Below, piece by piece: positions 54,799 through 63,523 of a stretch of DNA of 64,000 bases. The stretch comes from Candidatus Stramentimicrobium fermentans (GTDB lineage Bacteria; Atribacterota; Phoenicimicrobiia; Phoenicimicrobiales; Stramentimicrobiaceae). The stretch spans positions 1 through 64,000 of the forward strand of contig JAAYOB010000018.1 of the NCBI GenBank assembly GCA_012520575.1. Reading direction: 5' to 3'. The notes beneath the pieces were generated by a model, which saw only the letters and a program-made list of their open reading frames with translations, was not told the DNA's origin and did no database searches. The translations under genes and the position numbers were made by a program. The first letter of the stretch is position 1. Every line of letters starts with the position of its first letter.

Positions 54799-55722
54799 AT
54801 GTTACGGGGAAAAGACATTTTAAGCATGGTCCAGTTTTCCAAGCAAGAGCTTAACCTCATTATGAATACCGCAGCCAGTTATGAGCGCAGAGTTAAGAAC
54901 AATGATTATATTGACGATATGGATGGGCAAGTCGTCGCTTGCCTCTTTTTTGAACCAAGCACCAGAACACGTCTTTCTTTTGAATCGGCTGCTAACAGAT
55001 TAGATGCCAGGGTAATTAATGTGATTGGAGCAGACAGTTCTTCTACCGCTAAAGGAGAAAGCTTAGAGGATACTATTAGAGTAGTAGATGGTTATATTGA
55101 TGTTATTGTAATACGCCATTCTATAATCGGCTCTGCTCAAATCGCTGCCGATAATGCTGTCCATCCGGTTATCAATGCGGGTGACGGAAGTAATCAACAT
55201 CCTACTCAATCCCTCGTTGATATCTATACAATTCGTAAAGAAAAAGGCACCTTAAACGGACACACTGTTACCTTTTTAGGAGATTTAAAATATGGCAGAA
55301 CCGTCCACTCCCTAGGCTATTTCATGACCCTTTACGGTAATAAGATGATATTTGTTTCACCTAAAGCCTTATGTATGCCTGAAGAATTGACCGCTGATTT
55401 CCGCAGTCGTGGTGCAGATATAGAAGAGACTGAAAATTTAGAAGAAGCCCTTGCTAAAAGTGACATTGTTTATGTTACCAGGATACAAAAAGAAAGATTT
55501 GCTGACTCGGAGGAATATAATAGACTGAAAGGTAGTTATATTATAGACCGGAATACCATTGCCAGAGCCAAAAAAGGAATTACCGTTCTCCATCCGTTGC
55601 CAAGGGTTGATGAGATAGCCACCGATGTAGATGACTATGAGGGTGCTGCCTATTTCAGACAGGCCAATAATGGCATGTATGTTCGTATGGCCTTGCTTTC
55701 TTTAGTCAGTGGTAGTGTGTAA
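54799..55722 (+). CDS. pyrB: Aspartate carbamoyltransferase catalytic subunit
   Basis: 307 residues. It condenses carbamoyl phosphate with aspartate, the committed step of UMP synthesis. The carbamoyl-phosphate loop is FFEPSTRTRLSFE, then DGSNQHPTQSLVD, FLGDLKYGRTVHSL and HPLPRVDEI. The combination of DLKYGRTVHSL and HPLPR-x-DEI identifies PyrB and excludes ornithine carbamoyltransferase. AAAGGAG precedes the ATG. No pyrI or pyrC follows; instead a broken pyrD remnant lies just downstream. Confidence 0.95.
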   Translation: MLRGKDILSMVQFSKQELNLIMNTAASYERRVKNNDYIDDMDGQVVACLFFEPSTRTRLSFESAANRLDARVINVIGADSSSTAKGESLEDTIRVVDGYIDVIVIRHSIIGSAQIAADNAVHPVINAGDGSNQHPTQSLVDIYTIRKEKGTLNGHTVTFLGDLKYGRTVHSLGYFMTLYGNKMIFVSPKALCMPEELTADFRSRGADIEETENLEEALAKSDIVYVTRIQKERFADSEEYNRLKGSYIIDRNTIARAKKGITVLHPLPRVDEIATDVDDYEGAAYFRQANNGMYVRMALLSLVSGSV

Positions 55723-55752
55723 TCGTAGAAAATTAAATTTAAACAAGATTAA

Positions 55753-55956
55753 CTATCAGGCTTTTAATTATTCGTATGGTTTGGGAAGTTAGGAAAGTAG
55801 TTAATGTTCCTATAATTAACACAGACGGCATAATATGTGTAGAAGATGCTTTGGAAATATTTTGGCTGGTAAACGCTATTCAGACAGGAAGCCAGTTTTA
55901 ATAATCCTATGGTTACATATTAAATAGCAGAGGACATTAAAAAAATATTTAGATAA
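55753..55956 (+). pseudogene. pyrD: Remnant of pyrD (dihydroorotate dehydrogenase) 3' end
   Basis: In one frame from 55770 the sequence reads IRMVWEVRKVVNVPIINTDG, then IICVEDALEIFWLVNAIQTGSQF and a stop. A second frame then reads NNPMVTY-stop-IAEDIKK. These follow the C-terminal part of PyrD: R-M-V-x-x-V, V-P-I-I-x-x-x-G-I, E-D-A-L-E, A-x-Q-x-G-T/S-x-F, N-P-x-V. LSG at 55753 matches the segment just before, with a deletion. Frameshifts and stops make it dead. It sits 30 bases after pyrB, where a pyr operon gene would be. Confidence 0.7.
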
Positions 55957-56120
55957 AAAATTATATATCCTTAATCAAGGATACTGTTGGCATTGTCTAA
56001 GTATTTCAAAATAAAAGAACACCATGCCTCTCACTATTTTAATATAAATACATAGTTACCAATTTTTAAAGTTTTTACATAATTAAATTGAATACCTAAA
56101 CTTATAAGGAGGAGCAGCCT

Positions 56121-56987
56121 GTGAGTTTACAGATGATTATCAATGCCATTCTGTTAGGAGGATTGTATGCTTTGATGGGAATAGGGTTTTCTTTGCAATG
56201 GGGTATTAGCGGCATCATCAATCTTTCCTATGGGGCTATGGTAGTGCTGGGCTCGTATATATCTTTAATCATTTTTGATGTATTTAAAATTGACCCGTTT
56301 ATTAGCATGTTGTTTTCCGGCTTTTTATTATTTCTGATAGGTGCATTTGCCTATAAATTCATAATCCAGCCCTCTATTAAAGGTGGCATTGTTTTTACTC
56401 TTATTATTACCTTTGCACTCAGACTGATAGTAGAAAACTTAATACTCTATATTTGGTCTGCAGACTATCGAACTATTAGGATTAGTTATGCAGGGCGTAA
56501 TTTCCAATTTTTAAATTCATTTGTTCCACTTACCAAGTTTATTACCTTTCTAATAGCAGGAATCTTAATTTACTTTACGCACTTATTTATGATGAATACC
56601 AAAATTGGCAAAGGAATTCAGGCAGTTTCCTTAGACAAAATAGGTGCATTGGCAGTTGGGGTAGATGATAAAAAAATGTATCTGATAAATTTTGCTGTCG
56701 GAACCGCTCTTGCCGGTATTACCGGGTCACTATGGGCAACTGTCTATAGTTTTTCTCCACATGTAATTGATGTTATTATTGGCCGAGTCTTTATTATTGC
56801 CATTTTGGGTGGTTTGGGAAATATTTGGGGTGCAGCCGCGGGAGGAATGCTTTTGGGATTTGTTGAAACCTGCGGGGCTACCTTTCTTGGGGCCCATTGG
56901 CAAGAAGCAATCGGTCTGGCAATGATGGTCTTAATTCTTCTGTTCAGACCACACGGCTTAATGGGCAAAAAATTTTTTGGGCAATAA
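56121..56987 (+). CDS. livH: Branched-chain amino-acid-type ABC permease LivH
   Basis: 288 residues with eight or so helices. The start QMIINAILLGGLYALMGIG and the conserved GLGNIWGAAAGGMLLGFVE near the C-terminus are typical of LivH. GTG 56121 follows AAGGAGGAG by 6 bases. It opens a five-gene operon livH-livM-livG-livF plus binding protein. Members of this class import branched-chain amino acids, urea or other small amides; the substrate here is unknown. Confidence 0.93.
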   Translation: MSLQMIINAILLGGLYALMGIGFSLQWGISGIINLSYGAMVVLGSYISLIIFDVFKIDPFISMLFSGFLLFLIGAFAYKFIIQPSIKGGIVFTLIITFALRLIVENLILYIWSADYRTIRISYAGRNFQFLNSFVPLTKFITFLIAGILIYFTHLFMMNTKIGKGIQAVSLDKIGALAVGVDDKKMYLINFAVGTALAGITGSLWATVYSFSPHVIDVIIGRVFIIAILGGLGNIWGAAAGGMLLGFVETCGATFLGAHWQEAIGLAMMVLILLFRPHGLMGKKFFGQ

Positions 56988-57042
56988 GTAAATGTTTGAT
57001 TATAGCTTTAGGTTTATCTGTTTAGAGAGGAAGTGAGAATAG

Positions 57043-58029
57043 GTGTTGGTACAAAATGATAAGAGATGTACTATGAACATAGTATGGATTGTCGTTGCTA
57101 TTATTATTTTTACAATTTTGCCTAATTTTATTTCCGGTTATTATATCCGCATACTTACCGCAATTTTCATGTATGCTGTTTTATCTCAGTGTATTAATCT
57201 GATGTCCGGTTACATGGGATACCTGCCCTTTGGACATGTGATGTTTTTTGGTATAGGTGCCTATATGACTGCTATCTTGATGAGAGGGAATCTGCCCTTT
57301 ATAGTCGCTATGTTGCTAGCTTCTCTATCCGCGATAGTGGTGAGCATTATTTTGGGATTCCCTGTACTTAGACTAAGAGGGCACTATTTTGCAATTGCTA
57401 CTATCGGTATGAATGGAGCACTTATGACAGTGGTTCAGAATATCGATATTACGGGAGGGGCAAGAGGCACTACCTTTCCCATAATTATGCTTCCGCCGGG
57501 TCAGGTTTATAGCTATTTTTATTATGCCTTTTTAGCTCTGATGATTATAACCACCTTTGCCATCTATTTCATTGTTAATTCCAGATTTGGATTTGCCATT
57601 AGAAGTATTAAAGCAAATGAAGATGCAGCCAACTCTATGGGGATAAATACTACCAATACCAAAGTAGTAACCTGGGCAATCGCCGCTCTATTTACCAGTA
57701 TCGCCGGAGGATTGTATGGTTACTGGATGTCCTTTATAGCACCCGATGAAGTATTTGACCTGATGTTTATTACTAATTCCATAATTATGATGCTTATTGG
57801 AGGAGCGGGAACAATTTTAGGGCCTGTCATCGGAGCTTTTATTGTTGAAACGGTATCAGAATTTGCTTGGAGTGGTTTCATGGAATACCATTTAGCAGTG
57901 CTGGGTATAATAACTATCATCATAGTCTTTTTTGTTCCGGGAGGTGTTATCGGCACTATTACTGAGAAAATTAGAGATAGAAAAATAGCTGCCAGTATAA
58001 AGTCGGAGGTAGCAGCTAATGATCGATAA
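57043..58029 (+). CDS. livM: Branched-chain amino-acid-type ABC permease LivM
   Basis: 328 residues, about ten helices. The motifs NLMSGYMGYLPFGHVMFFGIGAY, GFPVLRLRGHYFAIAT and the coupling segment GFAIRSIKANEDAANSMGI define LivM. A GTG start at 57043 is the best guess; ATG 57073 would shorten the polar N-terminus. It overlaps livG by 11 bases. Confidence 0.92.
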   Translation: MLVQNDKRCTMNIVWIVVAIIIFTILPNFISGYYIRILTAIFMYAVLSQCINLMSGYMGYLPFGHVMFFGIGAYMTAILMRGNLPFIVAMLLASLSAIVVSIILGFPVLRLRGHYFAIATIGMNGALMTVVQNIDITGGARGTTFPIIMLPPGQVYSYFYYAFLALMIITTFAIYFIVNSRFGFAIRSIKANEDAANSMGINTTNTKVVTWAIAALFTSIAGGLYGYWMSFIAPDEVFDLMFITNSIIMMLIGGAGTILGPVIGAFIVETVSEFAWSGFMEYHLAVLGIITIIIVFFVPGGVIGTITEKIRDRKIAASIKSEVAANDR

Positions 58030-58792
58030 TAATAATGTCATATTGGATGTCAGAGCTATAAGTAGACATTTTGGTGCCTTAAAAGCTGTTGACCGGGTAT
58101 CTTTCCAGGTAAGGAAGGGGGAGATTATCGGTTTGATTGGTCCCAATGGTGCCGGGAAAACCACCATAACTAATCTGGTTACCGGTGATTTAAAAAAGAA
58201 TGCGGGTGAAGTCCATTATAAGGGAACCGATGTTAGCAGTATGCAGCCATTTCAGATTGCCCGTATTGGTTTAACCAGAACCTATCAGATAGTAAAACCA
58301 TTACAGGGCATGACTGTGGAAGAGAATGTTTTAGTTGGCTCCCTTTATGGTCGCGGTAATAGAATAAATGATTTAAGTAATGCACGGAAAACAGTCCATG
58401 ATGTAATGGAATTAGTCGGATTGTACAAAAAGAAAGATTTCATGGTAAGTGATGTTACTCTTCCTGATTTAAAGCGTATGGAGTTTGCTCGAGTTTTAGC
58501 GATGGATCCGGAGGTGGTTTTCTTAGATGAAGTTATGGCTGGGCTTAACCCTTCTGAAGTGGAAGAATCGATGGAATTGGTGAAGAAAGTTAGAGAGGAT
58601 AGACAATTAACCATAGTCTATATTGAACACATTATGAAAGCAGTAATGGGAATTTCTGATCGAATTATTGTGTTGCACCATGGCAAAAAGATATGTGAAG
58701 GCTCTCCTCAAGAAGTTCGTGATAACCCTGCGGTTATAGAGGCTTATCTAGGTAAAAAGTATGCCAAGGAGGTTATGAAAGCAAATGAATAG
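58019..58792 (+). CDS. livG: Branched-chain amino-acid-type ABC ATPase LivG
   Basis: 257 residues. Walker A is GPNGAGKTT, Q-loop RTYQIVKPL, and Walker B VVFLDEVMAGL. The signature position reads VTLPDLKRMEFARVL instead of the usual LSYGxQR, so the LSGGQ motif is replaced by LPDLK, as seen in some LivG-like subgroups. The C-terminal GxPxEVRDNPAVIEAYLG is standard. GGAGG precedes the ATG; it overlaps livF by 8 bases. Confidence 0.92.
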   Translation: MIDNNNVILDVRAISRHFGALKAVDRVSFQVRKGEIIGLIGPNGAGKTTITNLVTGDLKKNAGEVHYKGTDVSSMQPFQIARIGLTRTYQIVKPLQGMTVEENVLVGSLYGRGNRINDLSNARKTVHDVMELVGLYKKKDFMVSDVTLPDLKRMEFARVLAMDPEVVFLDEVMAGLNPSEVEESMELVKKVREDRQLTIVYIEHIMKAVMGISDRIIVLHHGKKICEGSPQEVRDNPAVIEAYLGKKYAKEVMKANE

Positions 58793-59513
58793 CAACACTT
58801 TGTTAAAAACAATAGGTATTAATGCTGGTTATGGGGCTATCCAGGTATTATGGGATGTGAGTTTTGAACTGAATAAGAAAGAAATAGTTTGCTTTATTGG
58901 GACCAACGGTGCCGGTAAAACCACTTTTCTAAATAATATTGTGGGGATCTTAAAACCTTTTTGTGGTCAGATAATATACCAGAATCAGGATGTCACCCAG
59001 CTCAATTCTCCGGAGAGAATAAAAATGGGTATTGGTTATGCACCGGAAGGAAGACACCTTTTCCTCGGTTTAACTGTTGAAGATAATCTACTGATGGGTG
59101 CTTTTCCACGGAAAGTTAATCACAGAACTCTCAAAGAAGATCTTGACTTTATATATAATTTATTCAAACCCCTTAAGGGATACCGAAAAAAATATGCCGG
59201 TAATCTTTCCGGAGGAGAACAACAGATGTGTGCTATTGGTAGGGCACTTATGTCTAAACCGATTCTACTGATTATCGATGAATTGTCTTTGGGATTAGCC
59301 CCGGTAGTAGTAGATGATTTAATTGAAACTATTATTAGATTGAGGGACGAAGAGGGGATAACTATTTTGATAGTCGAGCAGGATGTGCAGGTAGCCCTGG
59401 ATATCGCCGATCGAGGTTATGTGTTTGAAAACGGCTCTATAGCGATGGAAGGATATTCTGAAAATTTGGCTAAAAATAAGCATATCAAGACAGCATATCT
59501 CGGTATTGCTTAA
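58785..59513 (+). CDS. livF: Branched-chain amino-acid-type ABC ATPase LivF
   Basis: 242 residues. Walker A is GTNGAGKTT, the LivF hallmark YAPEGRHLF follows, then signature LSGGEQQMCAIGRAL and Walker B LLIIDELSLGLAP, and the C-terminal YLG. It forms the ATPase heterodimer with LivG. AAGGAGG lies before the ATG inside the end of livG. Confidence 0.95.
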   Translation: MNSNTLLKTIGINAGYGAIQVLWDVSFELNKKEIVCFIGTNGAGKTTFLNNIVGILKPFCGQIIYQNQDVTQLNSPERIKMGIGYAPEGRHLFLGLTVEDNLLMGAFPRKVNHRTLKEDLDFIYNLFKPLKGYRKKYAGNLSGGEQQMCAIGRALMSKPILLIIDELSLGLAPVVVDDLIETIIRLRDEEGITILIVEQDVQVALDIADRGYVFENGSIAMEGYSENLAKNKHIKTAYLGIA

Positions 59514-59622
59514 TATATGAATCAATTCGATTAATAGGGAGGTGATTGAATATTAAAGGTCTTATTTTTCAATAATAGTACCAAGTAAAAAGATAAAGAA
59601 TAAACGGAGGAAAGTAAAAATA

Positions 59623-60852
59623 ATGAAAAAAGCCACGGTAGTATTCTTAGTAAGCATGTTCTTGTTAGTTTCAGCTGTAGCTGTATTTGCACAGCAGTTT
59701 GATGATATAATTAAAATTGGAGCAGCAGTCTCCCTTACCGGTAAAACAGCATATGAAGGTCAAATGGTTAAGCGGGGATATGAGGTATGGGAAAAATGGG
59801 TTAATGAACATGGTGGAATTAAGGCTGATGGTAAAACCTATGGTGTAGAAGTTCTTTATTATGATGATGAGAGTGACCCGGTACGTTCGGCAAGACTAAC
59901 GGAAAGATTGATAACCGAAGATAACGTTAATTTTTTAGCCGGACCTTATTCTAGTTCGATCACTTTTGCTACAACAGCCATCGGTGAAAAATATGGGGTT
60001 ATAACTATTGCTTCCACTGCCAACGCCAGAAATATCTATGAACGAGGGTATAAAAATGTCTTTTCAGTTCTTCCGCCGGCACCATTACTTATGGCTCCAA
60101 TTGCTTATATGATGGATGAAGTGCTGGAACCCAGACCCAAGACGGTAGCTATTGTTGTAGCTAATGATTTATTTCCACTGGATGTTGCTACCGGATTTAA
60201 TGATATCTGCACAGAACTTGGGTTTGACGTTGTGATGTTCGAAAAATACCCTCCTGGTTCTACAGACCTATCTGCCTTATTAACAAAGGTCAAAGCTCTA
60301 GATGCGGATATTTTAGCTGGCGGAGGATACACCGCTGATGCCTTGATGATTTTAAGGCAGTGCAAGGAATTAGATTACACTCCCAAAATGTTCGCCAGTA
60401 TAGTGGGGGTATTTGTACCAGGCTTTTTAAAGGAAATAGGTGCTGATGGTAATTACGCAGTAGAGGGTGAATGGTGGGTACCGGCAATGAAAACCGAGGA
60501 CCACATATTTGGGACAACTGAAAATTACTTACAAGCTTGTATAGATATGTTTGGAGATGATTTTATAGCTAACTATCAGACAGCTGCCGCTAGTGCAACC
60601 GTTAGCATCATTCAAATGGCTATTGAAAAAGCAGGAACTATTGAAACTGAACAAGTAAGAGATGCATTAAAAAGCTTTGATGTAATCGAGCTTGCTTGTT
60701 TCTCACCGGTTGAGTTTGCTGAAAATGGAGAGAATATCCAATGGGAGCACCCGGTAATCCAAATTCAAAATGAAGTAGTGAAAGTGGTATATCCATTAAG
60801 TTCGCAAGAAAGTGCACCACTTTATCCGGCTCCAACCTGGAAAGAAAGATAA
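59623..60852 (+). CDS. ABC transporter substrate-binding protein (LivK-like)
   Basis: 409 residues with signal peptide 1-24 (LVSAVAVFAQQ). The mature protein is a periplasmic-binding type 1 fold: IKIGAAVSLTGKTAYEGQM, EVLYYDDESDPVRSARLTERLI, GPYSSS and DILAGGGYTADAL. It delivers substrate to LivHM. It has no lipobox cysteine, so it is free in the periplasm if an outer membrane exists. CGGAGG precedes the ATG. The 110-base gap after livF has no terminator that I can see. The adjacent dead amidohydrolase hints at a nitrogenous ring or amide substrate. Confidence 0.92.
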   Translation: MKKATVVFLVSMFLLVSAVAVFAQQFDDIIKIGAAVSLTGKTAYEGQMVKRGYEVWEKWVNEHGGIKADGKTYGVEVLYYDDESDPVRSARLTERLITEDNVNFLAGPYSSSITFATTAIGEKYGVITIASTANARNIYERGYKNVFSVLPPAPLLMAPIAYMMDEVLEPRPKTVAIVVANDLFPLDVATGFNDICTELGFDVVMFEKYPPGSTDLSALLTKVKALDADILAGGGYTADALMILRQCKELDYTPKMFASIVGVFVPGFLKEIGADGNYAVEGEWWVPAMKTEDHIFGTTENYLQACIDMFGDDFIANYQTAAASATVSIIQMAIEKAGTIETEQVRDALKSFDVIELACFSPVEFAENGENIQWEHPVIQIQNEVVKVVYPLSSQESAPLYPAPTWKER

Positions 60853-61170
60853 TAAATAAAGCAATTAATCAAGGGGGTTTCCATTATTATGATTGCCCAC
60901 CCCTTTGACTTATTTAACTATTTAGGGGTCTTTGAGAAATAAACCCATATTATAGACTAGAATAATGAGTATGGGTAGGAATATTTATTTATCATATTGC
61001 TATAAAAATAGGTAAGATAAAAATATTTAGTAATATTTCTATAATAATACAATACAATATTTAGTTTAATACATTTAATAGTTGACAAGAATTATCAAAA
61101 TTGACAGCATTTGGGTTTGATAAACTAATTTAGTCTAGCGATTTAAGATTGCAACTCTCAAGTAGGGGCT
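60853..61170. other. Intergenic region after the liv operon (318 bases)
   Basis: A weak inverted repeat (AAGGGG near 60871 with CCCCTT at 60900-60905) might stop transcription but has no T-run. TTGACA occurs at 61082 and 61101 without a good -10 at standard spacing. Nothing else seen. Confidence 0.4.
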
Positions 61171-62627
61171 ATGCAGTATATAATAAGAGACAAACATGTT
61201 ATTTACGACTCAGAAATTAATTCAAATAGAATATTAACAGATGCTACTGTTTGGCTGTTTGTGTTTTTGATGGTAAAATTGAAAGTACAGGGTTTTATGT
61301 TTTAAAATAAAAATATCCAGACAATACAATCAAGGGTAATGGTGGGCAATAATATGCCTGGTTTAATGAACGCTCATATTCATGGTGCGGTGTTATCTCC
61401 ATTCCAACAAGGAGTTGTATATGATTATGCTGAGTGCAATATTATGTGCAATGCGTCATTTGTGTAATGGTTGCACTACATTACGTCACAACCAATTCAG
61501 TAATCAAAATGGATTTTAATAATGTCAAGAAGATTTTAAACGGTTATAGCAAAGTTGGAATCAGAGTTGCTTGTTCAAGTGGAATTAGTGACTTAAATAT
61601 GATTAAATATAATAATAAAGAACTTTTTAAAGCTCTCCCTCCAGAATTACAACAATACTTTAAACCAATTATATATCAGCATAAAAACCTGATACAAGAA
61701 AAGTATTTTGAGCACTTTTACTAGTTATTTAATGAATTTAATTAAAAAAGATAGAAAAATTACTTTCGGTCCTCTCTTGGTATAGGGTGCACAGATGAAT
61801 TCCTATTAAAAATCAAAGAAGAATCAGATAAAATAGGGAAAATTCCGATACTTATACATACCTTTCAGACCTTAATTCAAAAAAACTATGATAAACAAAA
61901 ATATGGAAAATCTCTATTGTTTCATTTAAAAGGTCCGGGTTTAGTTGATAGCTCTTTAGTTTTAGGGTATGCAGTTTTTCTCAGTGGAAAAGATATTCAA
62001 TTATATAGCGGAAAATAATGGATCTGTCACTCACCATGCAAGTTGTAATTTAGCAGTTAGAAATGGAATTCCCCGGTTTATTATTTACAAAAAGCAGGAG
62101 TAAATGTTGCACTAGGAATAAATGATAAGGGGATTAATGATGATGAAGACTCTTTTATGGAAATGAGAGTGATTTACTATCTTCACAGAGTGGCCGGTTT
62201 CCATTTATCTGCATCAGAAGCTTTGACACCTTTTGATATTTTGAAAGTGGCTGCCTCGAGCGCAGCAAATAGTTAATTTTAATGGTTCAATAGGTGCTCT
62301 TAATAGGAATGAAAGCAGATCCGGCTTTATTAGGCCCCAGTCGTATTTTAGGAGATCCCTGGATGAACCCCTGTTGAATATCATTGAGATTATCATTCAT
62401 AGAGCAAAGGGTTATAATGTACATTCAGTTATGGTCAGTGGTGAGCGTGTAATTGAAAATAAAAAGTTTTGATGAAATATATATCGATTCAGTATATTAA
62501 AGAAGCTAAAGGCCAAGTTAACGAAGGCAATAGCCAAGAGCAAGTTGAATATGCTGAATATCTACGGCAAATAAAGCCCTATTGCCAAGCATGGCACAAT
62601 CAATATCTTAATAAATATACTAAATAG
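61171..62627 (+). pseudogene. Decayed amidohydrolase (cytosine/guanine deaminase-like)
   Basis: Pieces of one gene in all three plus frames, in correct order. ATG 61171 reads MQYIIRDKHVIYDSEIN. Then come FDGKIEST, NMPGLMNAHIHG (the metal motif PGxxNxHxH, about 61352), a clean stretch ISDLNMIKYNNKELFKALP up to 61723, later HHASCNLAVRNG and GINDKGINDDEDSFMEMR, then HRAKGYNVHSVMVSGERVIENKKF and a C-terminus ending YLNKYTK at 62624. At least four frameshifts and several stops break it, yet most codons survive, so loss is recent. It would have deaminated or hydrolysed a ring or amide substrate. Confidence 0.8.
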
Positions 62628-62642
62628 GAGGCAAAGATAACA

Positions 62643-63488
62643 ATGAGAAAAATTGATGCTATAGAAATTTCAGACAAAGTGAAGAGCCTGTTTTTGGAAG
62701 CAAATTTTAATATAGGGGAGGATGTTCTGGAGGCATTAGAAAAAGCCTTAAAAGCAGAAACATCTAAAGTGGGACAAGACGCTTTAAAGATGATTATTGA
62801 AAATAACCGCTTAGCCTCTTCTGAAGAGTTGGCAATATGCCAGGACACCGGACTGGCAGTACTGTTTGTAGAGTTAGGTCAGGAGGTCTGTGTAGTTAAT
62901 GGCGACTTTACTGAAGCAATTAATGAAGGTGTTAAAGCAGCTTATAAGGATGGCTATTTAAGAAAATCGGTAGTAGATGATCCGGTATTTGATAGGAAGA
63001 ATACTACCACCAACACCCCAGCCTTTATCTACACCGACATTGTTCCTGGTGACAAGATTAAGATAACAGCCCTACCTAAAGGTTTTGGCAGTGAGAATAT
63101 GAGTGCTTTAGCAATGCTCACCGCAGCTCATGGCGCTAAAGGAATAGTTGATTTCATCGTCGATACTGTTAGAAAAGCAGGTCCTAACCCTTGTCCTCCT
63201 ACCGTAGTGGGAGTTGGTATTGGCGGAACAGCCGACAAAGCTATGGTAATAGCCAAAAAGGCAACAGCCCGTTCTATTGGTGAGTATAATGCTAATCCTA
63301 AGTATGCTCAGATGGAAAAGGAAGCCCTAGAAAGAATTAATAAATTGGGTATAGGTCCAGCTGGTTTAGGCGGTAATACTACATCTTTAGCAGTGCATAT
63401 TAATTATCTGCCTACCCACATTGCCGGTATGCCGGTTGCGGTTAATGTCTGTTGTCATGCTGCACGTCATGCCTATGGAGAAATTTAA
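62643..63488 (+). CDS. Class I fumarase / L-tartrate dehydratase alpha subunit
   Basis: 281 residues, the separate N-terminal subunit of the [4Fe-4S] hydro-lyases. Cluster cysteines are expected in AICQDTG, GPNPCPP and VCCHAARH. GFGSENMSAL and GVGIGGTADKA are family blocks. It hydrates fumarate to malate, or dehydrates tartrate, together with the beta subunit encoded next. GGAGG lies before ATG 62643, which starts 15 bases after the end of the pseudogene. Sequence alone does not separate fumarase from tartrate dehydratase. Confidence 0.93.
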   Translation: MRKIDAIEISDKVKSLFLEANFNIGEDVLEALEKALKAETSKVGQDALKMIIENNRLASSEELAICQDTGLAVLFVELGQEVCVVNGDFTEAINEGVKAAYKDGYLRKSVVDDPVFDRKNTTTNTPAFIYTDIVPGDKIKITALPKGFGSENMSALAMLTAAHGAKGIVDFIVDTVRKAGPNPCPPTVVGVGIGGTADKAMVIAKKATARSIGEYNANPKYAQMEKEALERINKLGIGPAGLGGNTTSLAVHINYLPTHIAGMPVAVNVCCHAARHAYGEI

Positions 63489-63523
63489 TTTATTAAATAC
63501 TTGATGGAAGGAGTTTTAGAATA

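Noticed and set aside
54799-55722. Ornithine carbamoyltransferase (arcB/argF), suggested by adjacency to carbamate kinase
   Set aside because: The DLKYGRTVHSL and HPLPRVDEI motifs identify aspartate carbamoyltransferase.
61434-61724. Independent 96-residue protein
   Set aside because: It is the best-preserved open piece of the amidohydrolase pseudogene.
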